The position numbers and the translations under genes were made by a program. From Allopusillimonas lactea (GTDB taxonomy: Bacteria > Pseudomonadota > Gammaproteobacteria > Burkholderiales > Burkholderiaceae_B): DNA of 64,000 nucleotides. Numbering within the stretch: the first letter of the stretch is position 1; the number at the start of each line of letters is the position of its first letter. This document shows positions 8,229-16,883 of the stretch, in pieces. The notes beneath the pieces were generated by a model. The model did not search any database. It saw nothing but the letters and a program-made list of their open reading frames with translations, and had not been told where the DNA came from. The stretch is from positions 124,001 to 188,000 of the forward strand of contig NZ_JAJJOZ010000003.1 of the NCBI RefSeq assembly GCF_021653995.1. The letters are read 5' to 3'.

Positions 8229-9124
8229 GGCTGTGTTGATGGGTTGTGGGCGCTGTCGAGCAGGCGCAGCAGATACTGGCCGTAGCCGTTGCTGGTAAGC
8301 GGCTGCGCCAGTTGCCGGAGCTGGGCGTCGTTGATCCACCCATTGCGGTAGGCGACCTCTTCAGGACACGCTACTTTAAGGCCCTGGCGCTTTTCAAGGG
8401 TGGCAATAAACTGACTGGCGTCGAGCAGGGTGTCGTGTGTGCCTGTATCTAGCCATGCGTAGCCGCGCCCCATTATCTCTACATTAAGCCGCCCTTTGGC
8501 CAGATAGTGCTGATTGATGTCGGTGATTTCCAGTTCGCCACGGGCCGAGGGCTTGAGTGTGTGGGCGATATCGATCACTTGGTTGTCGTAAAAGTATAGG
8601 CCAGTGATGGCGTAGCTGGATTGCGGCTGTATGGGTTTTTCTTCGATGGACAGTACGGTGCCGTGCTGGTCGAATTGTGCGACGCCATAACGCTGTGGGT
8701 CTTGCACATGATAGGCAAAGACGCTTGCTTTATCGGTGCGTGCCATGGCGCGCATCAGCAGTTTTTGCAGATCGTGGCCATAAAAGATGTTGTCGCCCAA
8801 TACCAGCGCGCAGGGCTGTTTGCCGATAAAGCCTGCGCCAATGATAAATGCCTGTGCGATGCCTTCGGGCTTGGGCTGCACGGCATACTGTAGTGCGATG
8901 CCCCACTGGCTGCCATCGCCCAGCAACTGCCGGAAGCGCGGCGTGTCCTGCGGGGTTGAAATGACGAGGATATCCTTGATGCCCGCCAGCATCAGTGTGG
9001 TCAGGGCATAGTAGATCATTGGCTTGTCGTACACGGGCAGTAGCTGCTTGCTCACGGCCAGCGTTGCCGGGTAAAGGCGGGTGTTTGCGCCGCCGGCCAA
9101 AATAATGCCTTTGCGGTATGTCAT
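8225..9124 (-). CDS. rfbA: Glucose-1-phosphate thymidylyltransferase
   Basis: First step of dTDP-rhamnose synthesis: couples glucose-1-phosphate to dTTP, releasing pyrophosphate. It has 299 residues. The nucleotide-binding loop GGANTRLYPAT (11-21) is followed by SKQLLPVYDKPMIYY, and VLGDNIFYG supplies the metal-binding Asp. The loop reads GGANTRL rather than the common GGSGTRL, a tolerated variation. It starts 4 nt after the rfbD stop and overlaps rfbC, so the three genes are cotranscribed. Confidence 0.95.
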   Translation of the reverse strand: MTYRKGIILAGGANTRLYPATLAVSKQLLPVYDKPMIYYALTTLMLAGIKDILVISTPQDTPRFRQLLGDGSQWGIALQYAVQPKPEGIAQAFIIGAGFIGKQPCALVLGDNIFYGHDLQKLLMRAMARTDKASVFAYHVQDPQRYGVAQFDQHGTVLSIEEKPIQPQSSYAITGLYFYDNQVIDIAHTLKPSARGELEITDINQHYLAKGRLNVEIMGRGYAWLDTGTHDTLLDASQFIATLEKRQGLKVACPEEVAYRNGWINDAQLRQLAQPLTSNGYGQYLLRLLDSAHNPSTQP

Positions 9125-9128
9125 GGGC

Positions 9129-10028
9129 TTAATCGTAGCAGGCTAGCTCGTCCACCAGGCGTTCAACACCAGTTTGCCAGCGCGGCAGGTACAGGCCAAA
9201 GGTGTCCGTGAACAAACTGGTGTCCAGGCGCGAATTGTGGGGGCGGCGGGCGCGGGTGGGGTAGCCTGCGCTATGCACTGGGCATATGGCGTCTGGGCCA
9301 GCGTTTGTGGGTGGGCCTTTTGTATGCGCGTGCTGCAGCAAGTAGCGGGCATACCCATACCAGCTGGTTTCGCCTGCTGCTGCCACATGGTAGATGCCGC
9401 CGTGGTCGGGGTGTTGTTGCAAGTGTGTAATAGCGTGGCTTGTTACGTCGGCCAGCAGATCGGTGCTTGTAGGCGCGCCGATTTGGTCGTCGACGATTGT
9501 CAGGTTGCCGCACTCTCGCGCCAGACGCAGGATGGTGGTCGCAAAATTCTTGCCGCGTGCTGAAAACAGCCAGCTCGATCGCAGGATCAGATGCTTGCAT
9601 CCCACTGCCTGTATCGCCTGCTCGCCTTGTAGCTTGCTCTGGCCGTATACATTGAGCGGCGCGGGGCGGTCTGCTTCGCGCCAGGCCGTGCTGCCTTCAC
9701 CATTGAAGACATAATCCGTTGAGTAGTGCACCAGCCAGGCATCCAGACGTTTGGCCTCTTCAGCCAGTATGCCGGGGGCGGTCGCATTGACGGCGTGGGC
9801 GACGTCTGGTTGGCCTTCGGCCTGATCTACGGCCGTGTAAGCAGCCGCGTTGACGATGATGTGTGGTGCGAGCTTGCGCACGGTATCGCGTAGCGCATCG
9901 GGCTGGGTCAGGTCACCGCAATAGGCGGTGCTGCGCCGGTGCAGCGCAACAAGCTCGCCCAGCGGCGCCAAGCTACGCTGCAACGCCCACCCTAGCTGGC
10001 CCTGGCTGCCGAAAAGCAGGATCTTCAT
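9129..10028 (-). CDS. rfbD: dTDP-4-dehydrorhamnose reductase
   Basis: Final step of dTDP-L-rhamnose synthesis: NAD(P)H reduction of the 4-keto group. The 299-residue SDR protein has GSQGQLG at 7-13 for cofactor binding, VNAAAYTAVDQAE, STDYVFNG with the active-site Thr-Asp, and YGQSKLQGE for YxxxK. It begins the rfbDAC unit, 46 nt after the galU stop, so galU may be transcribed with it. Confidence 0.95.
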   Translation of the reverse strand: MKILLFGSQGQLGWALQRSLAPLGELVALHRRSTAYCGDLTQPDALRDTVRKLAPHIIVNAAAYTAVDQAEGQPDVAHAVNATAPGILAEEAKRLDAWLVHYSTDYVFNGEGSTAWREADRPAPLNVYGQSKLQGEQAIQAVGCKHLILRSSWLFSARGKNFATTILRLARECGNLTIVDDQIGAPTSTDLLADVTSHAITHLQQHPDHGGIYHVAAAGETSWYGYARYLLQHAHTKGPPTNAGPDAICPVHSAGYPTRARRPHNSRLDTSLFTDTFGLYLPRWQTGVERLVDELACYD

Positions 10029-10074
10029 GGTTATAAGTTATAAGGCGGGCTTTGGGTGCGACGCTAGTCAGGCG

Positions 10075-10962
10075 CTAGCTGACGCCGACTTCGTGCTGGC
10101 TGCGCTGCTGCAGCCAGGCAGTAAACTCCGCGCCGACCTCATCATGCTGTTCGCCCAAGTCTACCGTGGCCTGCAAAAAGCCCAGCTTGCTGCCGCAATC
10201 GTAGCGCTTGCCCGTGTACCGATAGGCAAACACTTTTTCTTTTTGCAGAAGCTGCGCAATCCCGTCCGTCAATTGGATCTCGCCGCCCACCCCGCGCGGC
10301 AGGTTCTCCAGTTCTTTGAAAATCGCTGGCGTCAGGATATAGCGGCCCGCTACGGCAAGCGTCGTGGGCGCAACATCGGGCGAGGGCTTTTCTACAATGC
10401 CTGTGATGTCCACAACATTGTTTGCCCCCGGCTGGCCACTCACAATCCCATAACGGCGGGTATGCTCGCGCGGCACATCCTGCACCGCAAGAATGCTGGC
10501 CCGATGCTGCGCAAACTGCGCCACCATCTGCGCCGTAATCGACGGCTTGCCCACCATTAGATCATCCGCCAACAACACCGCAAACGGATCATTGCCCACA
10601 AGCTCCTTGGCGCACAACACCGCATGCCCCAGCCCCAACGCGCGAGGTTGGCGAACATACGAGCACACCATGTCGTCGGGTGCAATTCCGCGCGCCACAT
10701 TCAGCAGCGCCGTTTTGCCGGCCAGCTCCAGCTCATTCTCCAGCTCATACGCTGTATCGAAGTGATCCTCCACACTGCGCTTTGTACGGCCCGTCACAAA
10801 AATCATATGCCGGATGCCAGCGGAATAGGCTTCCTCGACAGCATATTGGATGAGCGGCTTGTCCACGACCGGCAGCATTTCCTTGGCAGACGCTTTGGTG
10901 GCGGGGAGGAAACGGGTGCCCAGGCCGGCTATGGGGAAGAGGGCTTTGGTGATGGGAGGCAT
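10075..10962 (-). CDS. galU: UTP-glucose-1-phosphate uridylyltransferase
   Basis: Makes UDP-glucose for exopolysaccharide, LPS core and galactose metabolism. It has 295 residues, the usual size. The N-terminal PIAGLGTRFLPATKASAKEM loop binds nucleotide and phosphate, VVDKPLIQYAVEEA follows, and GVGGEIQLTDGI and GKRYDCGSKLGFLQA are family signatures. Same strand as rfbDAC. The 233 nt between it and the divergent TetR gene must hold promoters for both. Confidence 0.96.
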   Translation of the reverse strand: MPPITKALFPIAGLGTRFLPATKASAKEMLPVVDKPLIQYAVEEAYSAGIRHMIFVTGRTKRSVEDHFDTAYELENELELAGKTALLNVARGIAPDDMVCSYVRQPRALGLGHAVLCAKELVGNDPFAVLLADDLMVGKPSITAQMVAQFAQHRASILAVQDVPREHTRRYGIVSGQPGANNVVDITGIVEKPSPDVAPTTLAVAGRYILTPAIFKELENLPRGVGGEIQLTDGIAQLLQKEKVFAYRYTGKRYDCGSKLGFLQATVDLGEQHDEVGAEFTAWLQQRSQHEVGVS

Positions 10963-11120
10963 GGGTGGTGCTATGCGCGTTACGCGGATTGAGAGATTGC
11001 TTGTAGTGTACTGCGAGGACTGTATAAATCTGGAACTCCCCTGTGGATAGGTGCTCGCGGTAGGCGTGTTTCCAACATATCAACGCGAACCCCTCAGCGT
11101 GCCAAACTAGCTGTTAATAG

Positions 11121-11159
11121 TTGTTAACCCTGATTGAGCCCAACTAATAGACTGGTCTA
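11121..11159 (+). promoter_or_regulatory. Candidate promoter and autoregulatory operator of the AcuR-like gene
   Basis: TTGTTA at 11121-11126 and TAATAG at 11145-11150 form a plausible sigma70 pair with 18-nt spacing. The near-palindrome TAGACTGGTCTA (11148-11159) overlaps the -10. Its core recurs before acuI (GACCGGTCTA, 11821-11830), so it is probably where the TetR protein represses its own gene. This is a sequence-pattern inference only. Confidence 0.5.
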
Positions 11160-11195
11160 GTATTCCGTACCATACCAGTTAAAAAAGCGCCCGTA

Positions 11196-11798
11196 ATGCC
11201 ACAAGCCATTCAAAAGCCCGAACGCGGCACTGCCCGCGATAGCCTTATCCGCGTAGGGGTAGAGCTGTGTACCCAGGCGGGGTTCCAGGCAACCGGGGTT
11301 GAGCAGGTATTGCGCGGCGCGGGGGTTCCGAAAGGCTCCTTCTACCATTACTTCCCCAGCAAGAAAGAATTTGGCCTTGCTGTCATCGATGCCTACGCCG
11401 AATATTTCTGTACCAAGCTGCAGCGGCTTCTCGAAAATCCAGACGTGGCGCCGCTGGAGCGCCTGCGTAGCTTCGTCGCTGAGGCTGAGCGGGGGATGGA
11501 GAAGCATCAATTCCAGCGAGGCTGTCTGGTGGGCAACCTGGGGCAGGAGATGGCGGGGCTGGATGATGAGTTTCGCGAGCGGCTGGAGGCGGTGCTGAAG
11601 CTTTGGCAGGCGCAAACCAGCCGGTGCCTGAAGGCGGCGCAAGAGGCGGGCGAGCTCAACGCTGCGCTGGACGCAGATGGGCTCGCGGAGTTTTTCTGGA
11701 TTGGCTGGGAAGGCGCGATCCTGAGGGCCAAGTTGACGCGGTCGTCTCAGCCTATGCGCGCGTTTGCGGATGGATTCTTTGCTTATCTTGGTCGATAA
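11196..11798 (+). CDS. acuR: TetR-family repressor, AcuR-like
   Basis: A 200-residue TetR regulator. The helix-turn-helix spans about residues 25-55 (GVEQVLRGAGVPKGSFYHYF), with a ligand-binding domain after it. The close match in size, the DNA-contact helix and the position next to an AcuI-type reductase suggest AcuR, which responds to acrylate or acryloyl-CoA (family knowledge). It lies 54 nt upstream of acuI on the same strand, and both genes have a GGTCTA-containing operator. Another TetR of electrophile response (NemR type) cannot be excluded. Confidence 0.78.
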   Translation: MPQAIQKPERGTARDSLIRVGVELCTQAGFQATGVEQVLRGAGVPKGSFYHYFPSKKEFGLAVIDAYAEYFCTKLQRLLENPDVAPLERLRSFVAEAERGMEKHQFQRGCLVGNLGQEMAGLDDEFRERLEAVLKLWQAQTSRCLKAAQEAGELNAALDADGLAEFFWIGWEGAILRAKLTRSSQPMRAFADGFFAYLGR

Positions 11799-11820
11799 AA
11801 ATTTTGTTCGGAAATAAACC

Positions 11821-11830
11821 GACCGGTCTA
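11821..11830 (+). promoter_or_regulatory. Candidate AcuR operator upstream of acuI
   Basis: GACCGGTCTA contains the perfect 8-bp palindrome GACCGGTC and matches the right half of the site at 11148-11159. It lies 22 nt before the acuI start, right after the regulator gene, so repression of acuI separately from read-through is plausible. Confidence 0.45.
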
Positions 11831-11852
11831 ATTGTTAACGGAGGTGTACGAG

Positions 11853-12839
11853 ATGTTCAAGGCAGTCATGTTACGCAAGGCGGAGGATGGATCGACCGTC
11901 GCGGCAGTGGAATCGGTGGATCCCACAGCATTGCCGGAAGGCGAGGTAGAGATCCGGGTGGCGTATTCGACCTTGAACTACAAGGATGGCCTGGCGATTA
12001 CGGGCCGCGCGCCGGTAGTGAGGCAATGGCCCATGGTGCCGGGTATCGACCTGGCGGGTACGGTGACGAAAAGCAGCAGTGCTGACTTCCCTGAAGGCAC
12101 TGAAGTGATCGTGAATGGCCACGGTATGGGGGAGATCCATTGGGGCGGTCTGGCCCAGGTGGCGCGTGTGCCCGCGAAGTGGCTGACACGCAAGCCGGCC
12201 TCGCTGACGGCGAAAGACACGGCAAGCATCGGGACGGCGGGGTATACGGCCATGCTGTCTGTGTTGGCATTGGAGCGCCATGGCGTGAAGCCGGGCGATG
12301 GCCCCGTACTCGTCACGGGGGCCAATGGTGGGGTGGGAAGTTTTGCGCTGGCCTTGCTGGCGCGGCGCGGCTATGAGGTATGGGCCTCCACAGGGCGGCC
12401 GGCCGAGAGTGCTCGCCTCAACGCCCTCGGCGCCAAGGGCATCATCAATCGCGATGAGCTGTCCGGTAAAGGCAAGCCGCTGCAAAAAGAGCAGTGGGCG
12501 GGCGCGGTGGATTGCGTGGGCAGCCACACGCTGGCGAATGTATGCGCCCAGACGCGGTATGGCGGCGTGGTGACGGCGTGCGGCCTGGCGCAGGGCATGG
12601 ATTTCCCGGCCACGGTTGCGCCCTTTATCTTGCGAGGCGTGACGCTGGCGGGCATAGACAGTGTTTATGCGCCTCAGGCGCTGCGGAAACAGGCCTGGCG
12701 TTGCCTGGCGAGCGAGACCGACCAGGCGTTGCTTGCCGGGATCGCGCACACGATAGGTCTGGGCGACAGCATCGAATACGCGTACAAGCTGATGGGCGGG
12801 GACATCAAGGGCCGTGTCGTGGTTGACCTGGCGGCCTGA
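11853..12839 (+). CDS. acuI: Acrylyl-CoA reductase (NADPH), AcuI/YhdH type
   Basis: Medium-chain reductase that reduces toxic acryloyl-CoA to propionyl-CoA with NADPH. It is 328 residues long from the ATG preceded by GGAGG at 8 nt; the longer frame adds seven residues without a ribosome site. The GroES-like domain has YSTLNYKDGLAITG. The Rossmann domain carries VTGANGGVGSFALALLARRGY (about 150-170), and no structural-zinc cysteines are seen, as in the family. The next gene starts 1 nt after its stop, so reductase and dehydrogenase are cotranscribed. Confidence 0.88.
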   Translation: MFKAVMLRKAEDGSTVAAVESVDPTALPEGEVEIRVAYSTLNYKDGLAITGRAPVVRQWPMVPGIDLAGTVTKSSSADFPEGTEVIVNGHGMGEIHWGGLAQVARVPAKWLTRKPASLTAKDTASIGTAGYTAMLSVLALERHGVKPGDGPVLVTGANGGVGSFALALLARRGYEVWASTGRPAESARLNALGAKGIINRDELSGKGKPLQKEQWAGAVDCVGSHTLANVCAQTRYGGVVTACGLAQGMDFPATVAPFILRGVTLAGIDSVYAPQALRKQAWRCLASETDQALLAGIAHTIGLGDSIEYAYKLMGGDIKGRVVVDLAA

Positions 12840-12840
12840 C

Positions 12841-13998
12841 ATGGACGCCAAAGCCACTTTTGATGCGGGGCTGGCGCCCGGGGAACGGGCGCTGGTGCAG
12901 ACGGCGCGCGAGTTCGCCGCGCAGCATCTGGATATCGATACGCCATACGACATTGCTACGCACCGCCGCCTGCTGCAGCAGGCCTGCCGCCGCGGCTTGG
13001 CGGGCATCGAGGTGCCAGCCCGTTTCGGCGGCGCGGGGGCATCGTACTCCACGAGGATGCGGGTTTGCGAGGCGCTCGCCAGCCACCATGCGGGGTTTGC
13101 ATTTTCGCTGGTGAACCACCACAACATTGTGTCTCGCATCGCGCAGTCGGGCGGGGCCGTGTTGCAGGACGCACTGGTGGCAAAAATGCTGGATGGCGGC
13201 GCGATAGGCTGCACCGCCATGACAGAACCGCAATCGGGCAGCGACTTTGCCACGATGCGCATGAATGCGGTGAAAACGCAGGACGGCTGGGTGCTGAACG
13301 GCGCCAAGGCGTGGATTGCCAATGCGAGCCTGGCCGACGTGTTTCTGGTTTACGCGCAGACGGATCCCGACAAGGGTGCCGCGGGCGTGGCGGGGTTTAT
13401 CGTGCTGGCGGACGATGCCGGGTTCAGGCGCGGGCAGGCGTATGACGCGCCTTCGGCGCAGGGGATGGGAGTGGGGCAGTTTGCGCTTGAAGACTGCCTC
13501 ATCCCGGACGCGCGGGTGCTGTATCCGCCGGGGGATGGGTTTCGCGCAGCGATGCGCGGGGTAAACCAGGCGAGGGTGCACGTGGCGGCGATGAACGCCG
13601 CCATGGTGGAGCGTGCATTGAATGCGTCGTTGGGCTATGCCGAGTCGAGGCAGGCGTTCGGCAACCCTGTGATCGAGTTCCAAGGGCTGGGCTGGTCGCT
13701 GGCCAATGTGGCGACGCATCTGCAGGCGATGCGCCTGCTGGCCTATGCTGCTGCGCAAACGATAGACGCCGGCGAAGACGCGCAGGTCATTGCCGCCATG
13801 GCCAAGAAGTACGCAAACGACCACGCGATGCAGGCCATTTCGGCGTGCATGCAGGCGATGGGTGCGCACGGCATTACCGAAGAAGCAGGCCTTGCCAGGC
13901 TGCTGGGCTGGGCAAAAGCGTTCTGCTACACCGACGGCACGCCGGAAATGATGAATGAACGCATTGTGCGTTGCATGCGCAAGGTACAGAGGAAGTAA
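12841..13998 (+). CDS. Acyl-CoA dehydrogenase
   Basis: A flavoprotein oxidising acyl-CoA to 2-enoyl-CoA. It has 385 residues with the three ACAD domains: N-terminal helices, the FAD/substrate signature CTAMTEPQSGSDFATMRMNA in the beta domain, and C-terminal helices with MQAMGAHGITEEAGLARLLG. The usual aromatic-rich GGxGY loop is replaced by MGAHGITEE, where a Glu is available as base. It starts 1 nt after acuI, so it may produce or remove the enoyl-CoA that AcuI handles. Substrate chain length is not readable from sequence. Confidence 0.88.
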   Translation: MDAKATFDAGLAPGERALVQTAREFAAQHLDIDTPYDIATHRRLLQQACRRGLAGIEVPARFGGAGASYSTRMRVCEALASHHAGFAFSLVNHHNIVSRIAQSGGAVLQDALVAKMLDGGAIGCTAMTEPQSGSDFATMRMNAVKTQDGWVLNGAKAWIANASLADVFLVYAQTDPDKGAAGVAGFIVLADDAGFRRGQAYDAPSAQGMGVGQFALEDCLIPDARVLYPPGDGFRAAMRGVNQARVHVAAMNAAMVERALNASLGYAESRQAFGNPVIEFQGLGWSLANVATHLQAMRLLAYAAAQTIDAGEDAQVIAAMAKKYANDHAMQAISACMQAMGAHGITEEAGLARLLGWAKAFCYTDGTPEMMNERIVRCMRKVQRK

Positions 13999-14046
13999 CG
14001 ATGAAGGACTGAGCAGGTCAACAAAATCCGAAAAGGAGGAGACATC

Positions 14047-15024
14047 ATGAAAACACATCGCATACTGTCGGCAGCTGCTTTGGCGCTTGGGCTGGCCGCC
14101 GCTGCGCCGCATGCGGCATTTGCCGAAGACGGCTATCCCTCGCGCCAGGTGCGCATGGTCGTACCCTTTCCCCCCGGGGGCTCTGTGGATTACATCGCCC
14201 GCATTGTGATCCCGGAATTCGCGAAGAAGCTGGGCACCAATGTATTCATCGAGAACAAGGGCGGCGCCAGCGGCGCGATAGGCACCGCGGATGTAGCCCG
14301 GGCCGATCCGGATGGCTACACCCTGCTGATGGTGTTCGACACGCATGCCGTGAACCCGCACATCAACAAGAGCCTGCCTTACGACACCTTTGAGTCGTTT
14401 GACTACATTACCGGCATGACGAGCGCGCCCATGGTGCTGGCAACGCGCAAGGATTTTCCGGCGGAATCGCTTTCAGGGCTGATTGACTACGCCAGGAAGA
14501 ACCCCGACAAGGTGACGTACGGATCTTCCGGCGTGGGTGGCTCGAACCACCTTACCGCGCTGGCCTTCTCCAAGGCCGCCAAGGCGTCCACGCTGCATGT
14601 TCCCTATAAAGGCGGCGGGCCGATGCTTACTGCTGTCATTGGCGGCGAAGTCGATTTCGTGGTGACCACGTTCCCGCTGGTGGTCGAGCGCATCAAGGCC
14701 GGGCAGCTGAAGGCCCTTGGCATGGGCAGCACTGAGCGCGTGAAGCAATTGCCCGATGTGCCGACCGTGTCGGAGCAACTGCCCGGCTACACGGCGACGT
14801 CGTGGATCGGTCTGGTGGGGCCGGCAGGCCTGAAGCCCGACGTAGCGAAGAAGATCAACGAGGCGATGCGGGACGCGCTGAATTCGCCCGAAGTAAAGGA
14901 CAGGCTTACGGGCGAGGGCTTTGCCATCATGGCCGGCACACCGGAAGCGTTCAAGACCTGGGTGAAGGAGCGGTACGCCGAAGCCGAGCAGCTTATCAAG
15001 GTCGAGAAAATCGCCATGAACTGA
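14047..15024 (+). CDS. Bug-family (TctC-like) periplasmic solute receptor
   Basis: A 325-residue extracytoplasmic binding protein of the tripartite tricarboxylate transporter family. The Sec signal peptide ends near AFAED (residues 1-26). The Bug signature VPFPPGGSVDYIAR, IENKGGASGAIGTADVARADPDG and PYKGGGPMLTAVIGGEVDF contact carboxylated ligands. GGAGGAG precedes the ATG. It sits between an acyl-CoA dehydrogenase and an acyl-CoA ligase, so it may deliver the carboxylate these enzymes activate. No TctA/TctB membrane genes are nearby. Confidence 0.93.
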   Translation: MKTHRILSAAALALGLAAAAPHAAFAEDGYPSRQVRMVVPFPPGGSVDYIARIVIPEFAKKLGTNVFIENKGGASGAIGTADVARADPDGYTLLMVFDTHAVNPHINKSLPYDTFESFDYITGMTSAPMVLATRKDFPAESLSGLIDYARKNPDKVTYGSSGVGGSNHLTALAFSKAAKASTLHVPYKGGGPMLTAVIGGEVDFVVTTFPLVVERIKAGQLKALGMGSTERVKQLPDVPTVSEQLPGYTATSWIGLVGPAGLKPDVAKKINEAMRDALNSPEVKDRLTGEGFAIMAGTPEAFKTWVKERYAEAEQLIKVEKIAMN

Positions 15025-15063
15025 CCTCCGCGAGGATCCGCGGAAACGTAGAAGAGGGGCAAC

Positions 15064-16698
15064 ATGGAAGACAAACCACTGCATGAATACCTCAGGCAGC
15101 ATGCCCGGGCCACGCCAAACAAGACGGCACTGGTGTGGTACGGCCATGAGATGAGCTATGCGGAACTGGACAGCCTGACGGACAAGTGCGCGGCATTCCT
15201 GCACAGGCTGGGCGTGCGCAGGGGCGAGCCAGTAGCGCTTTTCATGCAGAACTGTTGCCAGTACGTGATTGCGCACTTCGGCATCCAGAAACTGGGGGCG
15301 ATTGTCAGCCCATGCAGCCCTCTCTTCAAGCATCACGAGCTCGGGTATCAACTGCAGGATCTCGGCGCCCGTGTGATTGTCGCGGCCGATGGCTTGCTGC
15401 CCGTGGTGCAGGCGGCACGGCCGCAGACGGCGCTGCAGCATGTGGTAACGACACGCTATAGTGACTTCCTGCCGCAGACGCCCGCGTATACCGCGCCGGA
15501 GGACATCAAGCCGCATGGCGGTGGCTTGGCGCAAGGCGTTTTGGACCTTTGTACTGAACTGGAAAAGGTCGATGCCGCACGGGCTACCGAAAGCATGGGT
15601 TTGGAAAACGCCGACGCCGCGCCGGCTGCCGAAAGCATAGGCCTCGACGACGTTTCGCTGCTGGCGTATACCTCTGGAACGACCGGCCGTCCGAAAGGCG
15701 CCATGCTTACCTACCGCAACGCCTTGTTCAAAGCCCGCGGGGGCGCCATGGCGGGTGGCCTGACGCAGGAGGACGTGCACCTGGCGATACCGCCGCTTTA
15801 TCACATCTCGGGCATGCTGTGCGGTATCAACATCCCCATCTACCTGGGCGGCACGATCGTTCTGCATTACCGCTTCAATACGGTTTCTGCTGTTGAATCG
15901 ATTGCACGATACCGCCCCACCTACTGGAAGGCGATTGCACCCATGCTGCAATCGATCATGGACGATCCCGCTGCACAGGGGTTCGACCTTTCCAGCCTGC
16001 GCAAATGCCCCGCCACCAGCTTCGGGATCCGCACAACGCCGGAACTGGCCGAGCGATGGCGCGTATTCACAGGTGACGCGCTGGTATACGAAGCGGGCTA
16101 CGGCCTCACCGAGACGCATACCTTCGATTCGGTGACACCGCCCGATGCCGTGCGCTGGGGCAGCAACGGCAAGCTGCTGCCCGGAGTGGAATGCAGGATC
16201 ATCAGCATAGAAACCGGGCAGGAACAGCCGCCCGGCGCAACGGGCGAAATCGTGCTGCGCAGCCCTGGGAACTTCAAGGGATACTGGAAGCAACCGGAGA
16301 AGACTGCGGAAACACTGTCTGACGGCTGGGTGCGGACGGGGGACCTGGGCTCGGTGGACGCGGACGGATACTTGACGTTGTCAGGCAGGATGAAAGAGCT
16401 GATCAAGGTGTCGGGCTATAGCGTGTTTCCCGAAGACGTCGAGTCTATTCTTGTCGTGCACCCGGGCATCTCGCAGGTGGCGGTGATCGGCGTGGACGAT
16501 CCGGCGAAGGGGCAGGTGGTGGCGGCGTTTGTAGTGCCCAAGCCGGGATACGATCTTGATGCGGAAGCATTGATTGCCTGGTGCCGGGAGAATATGTCGG
16601 CTTACAAGGTGCCCAAGATGATTGAGTTCTGTGAATTGCTGCCCATGACTGCGTCTGGGAAGGTGAAGCGGAATATGCTGCGGGTGGCGGTGGCGTAG
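15064..16698 (+). CDS. AMP-dependent acyl-CoA synthetase/ligase
   Basis: Activates a carboxylic acid to its CoA thioester via an acyl-adenylate. 544 residues of the ANL superfamily. The phosphate loop YTSGTTGRPKG is at 202-212, the A5-like GYGLTET follows, GWVRTGDLGSVD is the hinge, and Lys in TASGKVKR near the C-terminus is the adenylation lysine. Just before the P-loop an imperfect 13-14 residue tandem duplication (residues 170-183 and 184-196) is seen, which is not a family feature. It is the last gene of the acuR-acuI operon. Substrate unknown. Confidence 0.92.
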   Translation: MEDKPLHEYLRQHARATPNKTALVWYGHEMSYAELDSLTDKCAAFLHRLGVRRGEPVALFMQNCCQYVIAHFGIQKLGAIVSPCSPLFKHHELGYQLQDLGARVIVAADGLLPVVQAARPQTALQHVVTTRYSDFLPQTPAYTAPEDIKPHGGGLAQGVLDLCTELEKVDAARATESMGLENADAAPAAESIGLDDVSLLAYTSGTTGRPKGAMLTYRNALFKARGGAMAGGLTQEDVHLAIPPLYHISGMLCGINIPIYLGGTIVLHYRFNTVSAVESIARYRPTYWKAIAPMLQSIMDDPAAQGFDLSSLRKCPATSFGIRTTPELAERWRVFTGDALVYEAGYGLTETHTFDSVTPPDAVRWGSNGKLLPGVECRIISIETGQEQPPGATGEIVLRSPGNFKGYWKQPEKTAETLSDGWVRTGDLGSVDADGYLTLSGRMKELIKVSGYSVFPEDVESILVVHPGISQVAVIGVDDPAKGQVVAAFVVPKPGYDLDAEALIAWCRENMSAYKVPKMIEFCELLPMTASGKVKRNMLRVAVA

Positions 16699-16782
16699 TG
16701 TCAGGGGAGCCTTGCACAATAAGTCGTTTGCAACCGTCGCTCAACATGGTCGGTCGGCACTCTGGAGAACCACGGCGGCTGC

Positions 16783-16814
16783 GGAGCCTGGTTTACGTAA
16801 ACTGACCAGCCTCC
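16783..16814. repeat. Inverted repeat between convergent genes
   Basis: GGAGCCTGG (16783-16791) and CCAGCCTCC (16806-16814) pair with one mismatch, and inside them GTTTACGTAAAC (16791-16802) is a perfect 12-bp palindrome. It lies in the 185-nt gap between a plus-strand ligase and a minus-strand receptor, where a bidirectional terminator could be. There is no T-run, so the terminator role is weak. Confidence 0.4.
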
Positions 16815-16883
16815 ACGGAACCGGAGTGATTCACTTCTAGAGTTTACGGAAAATTTCCATAGCTCCACGTGCAGTCTGGTGAC

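Noticed and set aside
8229..8339. Longer rfbC start
   Set aside because: It would overlap rfbA by more than 100 nt; the ATG at 8228 gives the normal size and a 4-nt overlap.
11871..14361. Two long minus-strand frames opposite acuI and the acyl-CoA dehydrogenase
   Set aside because: Rich in His, Arg and Pro, typical of the reverse of high-GC coding sequence; no motifs.
14473..16293. 606-codon minus-strand frame opposite the Bug and ligase genes
   Set aside because: It is antisense to two clear genes in high-GC DNA, with no domain or ribosome site.
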